Below are positions 8,330 through 16,937 of a stretch of 64,000 nucleotides of DNA, piece by piece (within the stretch, counting starts at the first letter, position 1; every line of letters starts with the position of its first letter). Source of the DNA: Dyella ginsengisoli LA-4. GTDB taxonomy: Bacteria; Pseudomonadota; Gammaproteobacteria; Xanthomonadales; Rhodanobacteraceae. Where the stretch lies: assembly GCF_000334915.1 (NCBI RefSeq), contig NZ_AMSF01000015.1:1-64000 (forward strand). Reading direction: 5' to 3'. Below the pieces are notes generated by a model. It was not told the origin of the DNA. It searched no databases and worked only from the letters and a program-made list of their open reading frames with translations. A program made the position numbers and the translations under genes.

Positions 8330-10953
8330 ACCCGCTGGTGCCCGACCCCAAGGCCGGGAGCGTCATCCCGCCGCCCGGCAGCGAAGCCTGCGGCTGCTGC
8401 GAGGGCATCGAGACCTCCACGCCCGAGATCCATGCCAACCGCAGCGGGCTGTCGGCCATCGACTACCGCATTGGCGGCTACGCGCAGTTCCGCGAGAGCC
8501 TGCTGGCGGGCCTGTCCGACTCCGCCTTCCAGCCGCTGCAGCGGCTGCGCACGCGTGACCCCGACGACTTCACCATCGCCCTGATCGACGCCTTCGCCTG
8601 CAGCGCCGACGTGCTGACCTTCTACCAAGAGCGCGTCGCCAACGAGTCGTGGCTGCGCACCGCCACCGAGCGCGTCTCGCTGCAGGAGATGGCGCGACTG
8701 ATCGGCTACCGCCTGCGGCCCGGCGTGGCCGCCGAAACCTGGCTCGCCTTCGCCGTGGAGCAACCGCGACAGCCGCCGCCGGGGGCACCACCGGAGCCAG
8801 GCGCCTTCGTCACCGGCATCCCCGAGCAGGTCACGCTGGATGTGGGCCTGAAAGTCCAGAGCGTGCCGGGCCCGGGCGAGAAACCGCAAACCTTCGAGAC
8901 GGTCGAGCCGGTCGATGCGCGCCCCGAATGGAACCTGATGCGCCCGTGGCTCACGCAGGCCAACCTGCCGGCATGGGGCGACCAGACCACCTGGCTGCAG
9001 GGCGTCGCCACCGGACTCAAGCCTGGCGACGCGCTGCTGATCGTCGGCAGCGAGTTCGATGGCAACCACAGCTCCAACCGCTGGGATTTCCGCATCCTCA
9101 GCGCGGTAAGCCCCGACCCGCAGCGCGACCGTACCCGGGTCGAATGGCGCCGGGGCCTGGGCTCATACGGTCCGTACATGGATCCGGCCAGCACCGGCGT
9201 GCGCGTCTTCGCGCTGCGCCGGCGTGCCTCGGTGTTCGGCCATAACGCACCGATGTGGCGAACGCTCCCGGCCGATACTTTCCGCAGCGGCTATCTCGAC
9301 AGCGCCACCGATCCCGGCAACTGGCCGTCGTTCCAGCTGTCGCCCGCCGGACCGACCACCGACGGCGGCTACGTCGACCTCGATGCCGCCTATCCCGCCG
9401 TGGCGCCGGGCAGCTATGCCGTGCTGGCGCGCGGCGGCTACGACTACGCCGCCGAACCGGCGCCCGCCGGCACCTATGTCGAGCTGTATGCGGTCGCTGC
9501 CGCCAGCGACATCTCGCGCGAGGAGTTCGCGCTGGCCGGCACCGCAACCCGGCTGCGGCTGCAGGGCGACAACTACGACCTGTTCCGCTACCAGGTGCGC
9601 GAGACCCGCGTGTTCGTGCAGTCCGAGGAGCTGCAGCTGGCCCCGCGCCCGGTCACCACGGCGGTGACCGACGATGCGGTCCCGATCGCGCTGCCTCCGG
9701 ACGGACTGCTGCCGGGGCGGCGAGTGATCGTCCAGGGAACGCGGACCGACGGCATCGCCCTGACCCATCCCGCCGTACTGACCGCGGTACACGCCGACGG
9801 CGCCTTTGCCCGGCTGACCATCGACCCACCACTGCCGGCCGCCCTGCTGCGCGACTCGGTGACGGTGGCCGGCAATGTCGCGCTGGCCCGGCATGGCGAG
9901 ACCGTCAGCCAGATCCTCGGCTCCGGCGACGCCAGCCGCGCGTTCCAGCGTTTCGAGCTGAAGCAGACGCCGCTGACCTGGCGCGCGGCGGCCGGCGAAA
10001 CCGGCGCGGCCAGCGAGCTGACCCTGCGCGTCGCCGGCATCGAGTGGAAGGAGCGGCCGACGCTCTATGGTGCCGCCGACGGCGAACGCGTGTTCACCCT
10101 GCAGACCGACGAAACCGGACGCGACTGGGTCCGCTTCGGCGATGGCGTGCGTGGCGCGCGGTTGCCCAGCGGGGTCAACAACGTCCGCGCGGTCTACCGC
10201 AAGGGTATCGGCCAGGCGGGCAACGTGCGCGCCGACAGCCTGACCCAGCTGATGACCCGCCCGCTCGGCCTGAAGACCGTGGCCAACCCGCTCGCCGCCG
10301 CAGGCGGCACCGATCCGGACAGCGCCGACCAGGCGCGGGCCGCCATGCCGCTGACCACGCGGACGCTCGGGCGGGTGGTGTCGCTGCTGGACTACGAGGA
10401 TTTCGCCCGTGCCTTCAGCGGTATCGCCAAGGCCCAGGCGGCGGTGTTGCGACTCGGCCGGGAGTCGGTCGTCGGTATCACCGTCGCCGGCCAGGATGGC
10501 GACGCCGTGCCGGCTCCCAGCACGGTATGGAGCCATCTGCGCGACGCGCTGCGCGATGGTGGCGACCCGCACGTCGCGCTGCGCCTGATGGGTTACCAGG
10601 CCAGCACCTTCCGCCTCGGCCTGCGCGTGAAGTGCGCCGACGACCGCGACCCGAAACAGGTGCTGCCCGCGGTGGAGGCGGCGCTGCGCGATGCCTTCGG
10701 ATTCGCGCGCCGTGCGCTGGGCCAGGCCGTGCAGCAGTCCGAAGTGATCGCGATCGCGCAGGGCGTGCCCGGGGTGGTCGGCATCGAGCTGGACCGGCTC
10801 TACGGCGGCACCGCGCCGTATGCGCAGACGCTGCCCTCGCGGCAGGTCCGCCTGCTCGCCTCGCGCATGCGCGTCAGCGCCGGCGCGGCGCAGCCGGCCG
10901 AGCTGCTGACCCTGGATTCCGCGCCGCTGGACCGGCTGGAGGTGTTGCCATGA
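8326..10953 (+). CDS. Putative baseplate assembly protein (gpJ-like), second copy
   Basis: 875 residues, ATG inside the previous stop. It opens with a Cys-rich stretch (ACGCCEGIE), then IDYRIGGYAQFRESLLAGL and LIDAFACSADVLTFYQERVANESWL, parallel to the first J-like protein but clearly diverged from it. The C-terminal portion includes AGGTDPDSADQARAAMPLTTRTLGRVVSLLDYEDFARAFSG, the strongest gpJ signature. It is expected to pair with the first copy in the baseplate wedge. Confidence 0.88.
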   Translation: MNPLVPDPKAGSVIPPPGSEACGCCEGIETSTPEIHANRSGLSAIDYRIGGYAQFRESLLAGLSDSAFQPLQRLRTRDPDDFTIALIDAFACSADVLTFYQERVANESWLRTATERVSLQEMARLIGYRLRPGVAAETWLAFAVEQPRQPPPGAPPEPGAFVTGIPEQVTLDVGLKVQSVPGPGEKPQTFETVEPVDARPEWNLMRPWLTQANLPAWGDQTTWLQGVATGLKPGDALLIVGSEFDGNHSSNRWDFRILSAVSPDPQRDRTRVEWRRGLGSYGPYMDPASTGVRVFALRRRASVFGHNAPMWRTLPADTFRSGYLDSATDPGNWPSFQLSPAGPTTDGGYVDLDAAYPAVAPGSYAVLARGGYDYAAEPAPAGTYVELYAVAAASDISREEFALAGTATRLRLQGDNYDLFRYQVRETRVFVQSEELQLAPRPVTTAVTDDAVPIALPPDGLLPGRRVIVQGTRTDGIALTHPAVLTAVHADGAFARLTIDPPLPAALLRDSVTVAGNVALARHGETVSQILGSGDASRAFQRFELKQTPLTWRAAAGETGAASELTLRVAGIEWKERPTLYGAADGERVFTLQTDETGRDWVRFGDGVRGARLPSGVNNVRAVYRKGIGQAGNVRADSLTQLMTRPLGLKTVANPLAAAGGTDPDSADQARAAMPLTTRTLGRVVSLLDYEDFARAFSGIAKAQAAVLRLGRESVVGITVAGQDGDAVPAPSTVWSHLRDALRDGGDPHVALRLMGYQASTFRLGLRVKCADDRDPKQVLPAVEAALRDAFGFARRALGQAVQQSEVIAIAQGVPGVVGIELDRLYGGTAPYAQTLPSRQVRLLASRMRVSAGAAQPAELLTLDSAPLDRLEVLP

Positions 10954-13064
10954 GCCTGGATGCCGAACGCCTCTATGCGCTGCTGCCGTCGATCCAGCGC
11001 ATCCGCGATGCCGAACAGGGCGAACCGTTGCGTGCGCTGCTGGCGCTGTTCGCGCGCGAACTCGAAGCGCTCGAGGAAGACATCGCGCAGTTGTACGACG
11101 ACCAGTTCATCGAGACCTGCGAGGAATGGGTCGCGCCGTACATCGGCGACCTGATCGGCTACCGCGTGCTGCACGACACCGGAGGCACCGCGCTCTCCCC
11201 GCGCGCCGAGGTCGCCAACACGATCGCCTACCGCCGGCGCAAGGGCACCGCGCTGATGCTGGAGCAGCTGGCCCGCGACCTCACCGACTGGCCCGCCCAC
11301 GTCGCCGAGTTCTTCCAGCAGCTGGCCACCACCCAGTACATGAAGCACCTGCGGCCGCAGGCGCCGGCGACCGCCGACCTGCGCTCGCAGCCGGCGATGC
11401 GTGCGCTCGACGGTGCCTTCAACACCGTCGCCCATACCGCCGGGATGCGCCGCCCGCAGGCACACGGGCGCTTCGGCGGCGGCCGCTACGGCATTCCCAA
11501 CATCGGCATCTTCCTGTGGCGGCTGCTGCCGATGCGCCTGTCCGGCATCCCGCTGGTGCCGGACCCCGCCGACGCCAGCGGCCGGCGCTTCCGCTTCAAT
11601 CCGCTCGGCGCGGACCTGGCGCTGTTCCGACGCCCGCGGGTCGAGGCATCGATCGATACCCTGAGCGAGCCGGCGAACGCCCCTGCTCCGCTGGGCGTGC
11701 GGGCAATGGCCGCCGCGCAGCGCGCCGCACTCGCCGCTGGCGCTACCGAGGCCGACCGGCTCGCCAGCGACTACGGTGCCGACCGCAGCGTCGTCCTGCT
11801 GCGCCCGGCGACCGCTCCCGGCACCTGGGAGCCGGTACCGGCCGACGCCATCGTCATCGCCGACCTGCGCGACGTGTCCGGCGGCAACTGGAATCACCAG
11901 GACGGTATCGCTACCGGACACATCGGTCTCGATCCCGAGCGCGGCCGGGTACTGCTCGGTGCCGGCGTCGCCCTGCCTCTGCGCGCCACCTTCCACTACG
12001 GCTTCGCCCGCAACATCGGCGGCGGCGAGTACGAACGCACGCCGGATGGCGAAGCGCTGGCCACGCAACGCCAGGCCAGTGAGTCCGAGCCGCTGCAGCC
12101 GCACCTGGACGCCATCGCCGCGGGCGGTCGGCTGCGCGTGCTGGACAGCCTCACCTACGCCGGCACGCCGTCGTTCCACGTGGACGCTCCGGCCGATGCC
12201 ACGTCTCCCGGTCGCCAGGTGGTGGTCGCCGCCGACAACGGCGCCCGACCACTGCTCGCCGCCACCGGCGACATGACGCTGGATATCGGCGCGCGCGGAC
12301 AGCTGGTCCTCGACGGGCTGGTGATCAGCGGCGGGGGGCTGTCGCTACCGGCCAGCGCCGATGACGAGACCCGCGAGCTGGTGCTGCGGCATTGCTCCCT
12401 GGTACCGGGCCTGACATTGAACCCGGACGCCAGCGCGCAGTCGCCGGGTACGCCGAGCCTGGTGATCGAGCATCCGTTCGCCCGGGTGCGACTGGAGCAC
12501 TGCATCGTCGGAGCGGTGCGCGCCGTGGCCGGTGCCCAGGTCGAGTTCGACGACTGCATCGTCGATGCCGGTGCGCCGACGGCGGTGGCCTATGCCGGCA
12601 CGGCCGCCGACGCCCCGGGCGCCGCGGTCACGCTGCGCACCTGTACGGTGGTCGGCAAGCTTTACGCGCAACGCATCGACCTGGCCACGGACAGCCTGTT
12701 CGTCGCGGCGCTGGCGAGCGGCGACGGCTGGATCGCCCCAGTGCGCGCCGAGCGCACCCAGCAGGGCTGCGTGCGCTTCTGCTGGCTGCCACCGGGCAGC
12801 ATCGCGCCGCGCCGCTACCACTGCCTGCCGGACACTGCACACCCGCGCGTGCATCCCTGGTTCAACGCGATGCACTACGGCCAGCCGGCCTACCTGCAGC
12901 TTCGCGACAGCACGCCGGACGCCCTTGCCAAGGGCGCCAGCGACGAGGGCGAGATCGGCGTCATGCACGACCTCGCCCAGCCCCAGCGCGAGGGCAATCT
13001 GCGCATCCGCCTCGATGAATACCTGCGTTACGGACTCGACGCAGGCCTTTTCCATGTCACCTGA
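10950..13064 (+). CDS. Phage tail protein I-like baseplate protein with long C-terminal extension
   Basis: 704 residues from ATG 10950, with GGAGG at 10938-10942 and overlap with the previous stop. The first 110 residues (LYALLPSIQRIRD, DIAQLYDDQFIETCEEWVAPYIGDLIGY, NTIAYRRRKGT) match the tail protein I pattern, which links wedge to tail fibre. The remaining 600 residues are unusual for this family. They include a predicted all-beta region near 430-600 with short repeated strands (LVLDGLVISGG, LVIEHPFARVRLEHC) that looks like a right-handed beta helix. This resembles the beta-helix of the next gene, so the extension may form part of the fibre or host-contact structure. Confidence 0.8.
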   Translation: MSLDAERLYALLPSIQRIRDAEQGEPLRALLALFARELEALEEDIAQLYDDQFIETCEEWVAPYIGDLIGYRVLHDTGGTALSPRAEVANTIAYRRRKGTALMLEQLARDLTDWPAHVAEFFQQLATTQYMKHLRPQAPATADLRSQPAMRALDGAFNTVAHTAGMRRPQAHGRFGGGRYGIPNIGIFLWRLLPMRLSGIPLVPDPADASGRRFRFNPLGADLALFRRPRVEASIDTLSEPANAPAPLGVRAMAAAQRAALAAGATEADRLASDYGADRSVVLLRPATAPGTWEPVPADAIVIADLRDVSGGNWNHQDGIATGHIGLDPERGRVLLGAGVALPLRATFHYGFARNIGGGEYERTPDGEALATQRQASESEPLQPHLDAIAAGGRLRVLDSLTYAGTPSFHVDAPADATSPGRQVVVAADNGARPLLAATGDMTLDIGARGQLVLDGLVISGGGLSLPASADDETRELVLRHCSLVPGLTLNPDASAQSPGTPSLVIEHPFARVRLEHCIVGAVRAVAGAQVEFDDCIVDAGAPTAVAYAGTAADAPGAAVTLRTCTVVGKLYAQRIDLATDSLFVAALASGDGWIAPVRAERTQQGCVRFCWLPPGSIAPRRYHCLPDTAHPRVHPWFNAMHYGQPAYLQLRDSTPDALAKGASDEGEIGVMHDLAQPQREGNLRIRLDEYLRYGLDAGLFHVT

Positions 13065-13076
13065 TGGAGCCTGCCC

Positions 13077-16000
13077 ATGGCCACCGACTTCTCACGTGTT
13101 CGACATGATCCGCTGCTCGATTGGGCCGGGGTCCAGCTCAAGCAGGGCGGCGTCCTGCTCGATGCCGATGCCAACGAACTGGTGGCGGTGCTCGACCGGC
13201 GCCTGCGCGCGCTGGCCGGGGACGTGCTGGGCCGTGCGACGGTCTCGCAGACCACGCCGGACGCCTTCAAGATCACCGCCGCCGGCAGCGACCTGGCCAT
13301 CGCCCGAGGTCGCCTGTACGTCGACGGCCTGCTGGCCGAGAACCACGGCGGCGGCAGCGCCGAATTCGATCCGCTGATGGCGGAGCCACGCCTCGCCGAT
13401 CCGCTCACCTACACCACCCAGCCGCACCTGCCCGATCCACCGGCCCTGCCCGCCAGCGGGCGGCACCTGGTGTACCTGGACGTGTGGCAGCGCGAGGTCA
13501 CCGCGCTGGAGATGCCGGCGGTGGTCGAGCCGGCGGTTGGCGTGGACGCCAGCTCGCGCCTGCAGACCGTGTGGCAGGTCCGCGTGCTTGCCGACGAGGC
13601 CGGCGACGGCGCGAGCTGCGCCACGCCGGACGACGAGCTGCCGGGCTGGAGCGAGGTGATCGCCCCCAGCGAGGGGCGACTGACCACTGGCACCTACGAC
13701 GTGCCGCCGGTGGACGATCCCTGCGAACTGCCGCCTACCGGCGGCTACCGCGGGCTGGAGAACCAGCTGTACCGGGTCGAAATCCACGACCCCGGCATGC
13801 CCGGAGCCGGCGCCACATTCAAGTGGTCGCGGGAAAACGCCAGCGTCGGCTCGCGCGTGGCGAGCTACGTCTCCGCCACCGAACTGGAGCTGGACACCCT
13901 CGGCCGCGACGACGTGCTCGGCCTGGCCGACGGCGACTGGGTGGAGATCGTCGACGACGTTCGCGAGTTCGCCCAGCAGCCGGGCGAGATGCGGCAGATC
14001 CAGATCCCCGACCCCGGCAATCGCCGCATCGTCTTCGCTCCAGCGCTGCCGGCATCGATGCTGCCCGCAGCCTTTCCCGACGATACGCTACCCGCCACGC
14101 GCAACCTGCGCGTGCGGCGCTGGGACCAGGGCGGACCGGTCTTCCGCACGACCGGCAGCGGCTCCACCACCCAGGTGCAGGACCTGGACGCACCCGGCTC
14201 GAGCGGCGTGATCGACGTGCCTGCTGCGGGCACCGAGTTGCTGCTGGAGAACGGCGTCATCGTCTCGTTTGCAAGCATCGGCAGCCACGGCTTCCGCAGC
14301 GGCGACTGGTGGGTGTTCGCCGCGCGCACTGCCGATGCCACGGTCGAGCAGCTCGACGCCGCACCGCCGCGCGGCATCCATCACCACTACGCGCGACTCG
14401 GCTTCTGGGACGTCGCCGCAAGCGCGGTGACCGACTGCCGTCACGGCTGGCCACCGCAGGGTGGTGACGACTGCGGCTGCACGCGCTGCGTCACGCCGGA
14501 GTCGCACAACAGCGGCCAGCTCACCATCCAGGTGGCGGTCGACCAGCTGCGCGAGAGCGGCGGCACGATCTGCCTGCAGACCGGCACCTACGCGCTGCGC
14601 GAACCGGTGCGCATCGCCGGTGCCCGCTCGCTGTCGATCCGCGGCCAGGGTCCTGCCACGGTGCTGACCGCCGAGGGTACGGCCTTCGACATCGAGTCCA
14701 GCACGGCGATCTGCGTAGAGAAGCTCGCCGTGCTGGCGCTGGGCAAGGATGCCGCCGTCGCCGTGCGCGGTGTGCTCGGCCTGTCGCTGCGCGAGCTGCT
14801 GGTCTACGTCTTTGGCGGCAACGACAGCAACGCCGCCGCCATCGCCCTGTCGGGCCTGTGCATCGGTGCGCGGATCGAGGACAACGCATTGCTGGCGCCC
14901 GACGGGATCCGCACCGAAACCGGCGACCTCAAGAACCGGGCCGGCTACGCCTTGCTGGGTGGCTCGTTCATCGAGCACAACCTGCTCTATTGCCGCGATC
15001 GCGGCATCGCACTGGATGGCATCGTGGCGCACCTGTGGGAAACCCGCGTCGCGGCAAACCAGCTGCTCGGTTGCGACACCGCCGGCATCGTCACCCCCGG
15101 GCTGGCGCTGCCCGGAAGTTCGCTGCACCTGGAAGCCAACAACCTCGAGGTGAGCGGTCACGGCATCGCCAATGGCATGGGCAGCTGCTGGATCGACCGC
15201 AACCGCCTCGCGGGTCTCGCCCAGGCGGGGCGACAGATTCCCAGCGACGGCATCGCGCTGGTTGCCGGACTCGGCCAGGCCGGCGGCGCGCAGGCCCACG
15301 TGCTGGCCAACCAGGTCGGCAACTTCAGCGGGACCGGCATCGCCATCCGCAGCCCGGTCAGCGAACTGTTGGTGAAGCTGAATACGGTCAGCGGCTGCGG
15401 CGCCGGCATCGTCATGAGCGAGGAAGCAGAGTCCGATGCGACAAGCATAGAAAACAATCATTTGAGAAACATATCTGGAGCAAATTCGAACCAAAGTGAC
15501 GGCATCGCCGCGGCCATTGCGGTCACCCGGACGGCGGCCGCAACCGTGGCTGGCAACCAGATCCATGAAATCGCCCGTGGGCCGACCGACCGGCTGCTGG
15601 TCGCCGGCATCCTGATCTCCGGGGTCACCCGCTCGCGTATTCACGGCAACGAGGTCGACCGGGTCGGACCGGCCGCCGACTTCACCGGCACCGTGGCCGG
15701 CGTCCTGGTGCGCGCGCCTATGCAGCAGACCGAAATCGCCAACAACCGGATTCGTCGGGACGACGAGTCCCAGCCCGGGAAATCACCCTGGTACGCGCTG
15801 CTCGTCCGCGAGACCCTGTTCCTGCCCGAGCAGCTCGGCAACCGCCTGATGATGGTCAACCACGAAGCAGGCCAGTCCACCGTTCGCCTTGACGCCCGCA
15901 ACGTGCTGGTCCTGGACGAAATGGCGACCTGGATCTCCGAAGCCATGCTGGACTTCACCCACGCCACCGCCGCCGTGGCGCGCGGCGCCGTGGCCAGCGT

Positions 16001-16298
16001 GCTCGGCAATGCGCTTGCCGCACGTGGCGTGGCGCCCGTCGCCCTGGTGCAGGTCGGCGGCGAGTTGATGTTCGGTGACAACCAGTGCGAACTGTTCGGC
16101 CAGAACGCCGTCGGGTCGGTGCAGCTGCGCGCGCCGCTGGCCGTGCTCAACGCCAACCGCGTCCGCAACCTGGGCAAGCCCAGCATCGACCTGCAGGCTG
16201 GCAAGGCCACCGTACTCGGCAACATCACCAGCGCCGATATCCGCCTGCAGGGGCAGGCACTGCCGGCCCCGTGGAATGCCCTCAACCTGATCGGCTAG
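13077..16298 (+). CDS. DUF6519 plus right-handed beta-helix protein, candidate tail fibre or receptor-binding protein
   Basis: 1073 residues. The N-terminus (DFSRVRHDPLLDWAGVQLKQGGVLLDADANE) is the DUF6519 signature found in eCIS and phage-like loci. Around residues 460-470 there is a Cys cluster (CGCTRC), then GGTICLQTGTYAL, which begins a long pectate-lyase-like beta helix with many N-x-L/V-x-G turns extending to about residue 900. The last 150 residues form another beta-rich part. By position after tail protein I, it is best read as the fibre or target-recognition component. No enzymatic residues can be assigned with confidence. A short AT-rich patch interrupts the coding sequence near 15441-15500. 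Confidence 0.75.
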   Translation: MATDFSRVRHDPLLDWAGVQLKQGGVLLDADANELVAVLDRRLRALAGDVLGRATVSQTTPDAFKITAAGSDLAIARGRLYVDGLLAENHGGGSAEFDPLMAEPRLADPLTYTTQPHLPDPPALPASGRHLVYLDVWQREVTALEMPAVVEPAVGVDASSRLQTVWQVRVLADEAGDGASCATPDDELPGWSEVIAPSEGRLTTGTYDVPPVDDPCELPPTGGYRGLENQLYRVEIHDPGMPGAGATFKWSRENASVGSRVASYVSATELELDTLGRDDVLGLADGDWVEIVDDVREFAQQPGEMRQIQIPDPGNRRIVFAPALPASMLPAAFPDDTLPATRNLRVRRWDQGGPVFRTTGSGSTTQVQDLDAPGSSGVIDVPAAGTELLLENGVIVSFASIGSHGFRSGDWWVFAARTADATVEQLDAAPPRGIHHHYARLGFWDVAASAVTDCRHGWPPQGGDDCGCTRCVTPESHNSGQLTIQVAVDQLRESGGTICLQTGTYALREPVRIAGARSLSIRGQGPATVLTAEGTAFDIESSTAICVEKLAVLALGKDAAVAVRGVLGLSLRELLVYVFGGNDSNAAAIALSGLCIGARIEDNALLAPDGIRTETGDLKNRAGYALLGGSFIEHNLLYCRDRGIALDGIVAHLWETRVAANQLLGCDTAGIVTPGLALPGSSLHLEANNLEVSGHGIANGMGSCWIDRNRLAGLAQAGRQIPSDGIALVAGLGQAGGAQAHVLANQVGNFSGTGIAIRSPVSELLVKLNTVSGCGAGIVMSEEAESDATSIENNHLRNISGANSNQSDGIAAAIAVTRTAAATVAGNQIHEIARGPTDRLLVAGILISGVTRSRIHGNEVDRVGPAADFTGTVAGVLVRAPMQQTEIANNRIRRDDESQPGKSPWYALLVRETLFLPEQLGNRLMMVNHEAGQSTVRLDARNVLVLDEMATWISEAMLDFTHATAAVARGAVASVLGNALAARGVAPVALVQVGGELMFGDNQCELFGQNAVGSVQLRAPLAVLNANRVRNLGKPSIDLQAGKATVLGNITSADIRLQGQALPAPWNALNLIG
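15421..15500 (+). other. AT-rich patch inside the beta-helix gene
   Basis: By hand count 21 of the 60 bases at 15441-15500 are G or C, against roughly two thirds or more on either side. The reading frame continues through it, using rare codons for this genome (ATA, AGA, AAT, TCA) for an Asn/Ser-rich turn segment of the beta helix. This may mark a small recombined or recently acquired piece of the fibre gene. Confidence 0.6.
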
Positions 16299-16307
16299 GA
16301 GAACCCC

Positions 16308-16814
16308 ATGCGCCTTCTCATCATCCAGAAGCACACCAGCCTGGCCGCCGTGGGCAAGGACCTGCTGAAAAGCCGCACCCGCAGCACGGCACTGCCGCTG
16401 GAGCGCCTGCAGGCAGCGAATCCCCACCTCGACCCGAAGAACATCCGCGCCGGCAGCGTGCTGCTCATCCCCGACGCACCGGAGTTCAAGACCAGCGCCA
16501 GCGATCCGGCCGGAGGCGATTCGCTCGCAGAGCTCGCCCAGCATCTCGGCACCGCCGTCGGCGCCGGCGGCCAGACCGTGCTGGATGCACTGGCCAACCG
16601 CGGCGAGCAGGCCAAGGCTGTCACCAAGGCGCTGGGCAGCGCCACGGTGAAGAAGCTTGCGGCGGACGACAGCGTCCTGCGTGGGCGCGTCGATGCCGCC
16701 AGCGCCCGGATCGCCGCCAATGCGAAGGCTGCAGCGCAGATCCGGACGCAGGTGGAAACCCTGCAGGCCGGTGTAGCGGCGGACCTGAAGACATTGCAGG
16801 CGCTGCTGCGCTGA
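16308..16814 (+). CDS. LysM-like N-terminus plus coiled-coil protein at the end of the injection-system operon
   Basis: 168 residues, with AGGAGA just upstream at 16297-16302. Residues 1-55 read MRLLIIQKHTSLAAVGKDLL, then LERLQAANPHLDPKNIRAGSVLLIP, which is a LysM-like peptidoglycan-binding or tail-X-like pattern. The remainder is Ala/Gln/Lys-rich and strongly helical, probably coiled coil (residues about 70-168). It is the last plus-strand gene of the cluster. A role as a chaperone, a baseplate accessory or a cell-wall anchor is possible; the sequence does not decide. Confidence 0.6.
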   Translation: MRLLIIQKHTSLAAVGKDLLKSRTRSTALPLERLQAANPHLDPKNIRAGSVLLIPDAPEFKTSASDPAGGDSLAELAQHLGTAVGAGGQTVLDALANRGEQAKAVTKALGSATVKKLAADDSVLRGRVDAASARIAANAKAAAQIRTQVETLQAGVAADLKTLQALLR

Positions 16815-16864
16815 ATGAAGCACCCCACGCTCATGCCCGCCGGCCAAATGCCACCCTCGTCCCG

Positions 16865-16919
16865 CCCCGCAGGCCACCGCATGCGGGGACTGTGGCGCGG
16901 CAGCCGCATCCCGATGCGG
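16865..16919. terminator. Two hairpins between convergent operons
   Basis: CCCCGC at 16865-16870 pairs with GCGGGG at 16883-16888. CCGCATC at 16904-16910 pairs with GATGCGG at 16913-16919 (functionally a six-pair stem with a four-base loop). They lie between the end of the injection operon and the end of the regulator gene. No clear T-run follows on either strand, so a Rho-independent terminator is only a possibility. Confidence 0.35.
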
Positions 16920-16937
16920 TGGGTGTCGCCGGGTCGG

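Noticed and set aside
3-16814. Type VI secretion system
   Set aside because: Hub, spike and tip are separate short genes with gpJ-type baseplate proteins, which fits eCIS/tail-like systems; no TssJKLM-type membrane genes are present.
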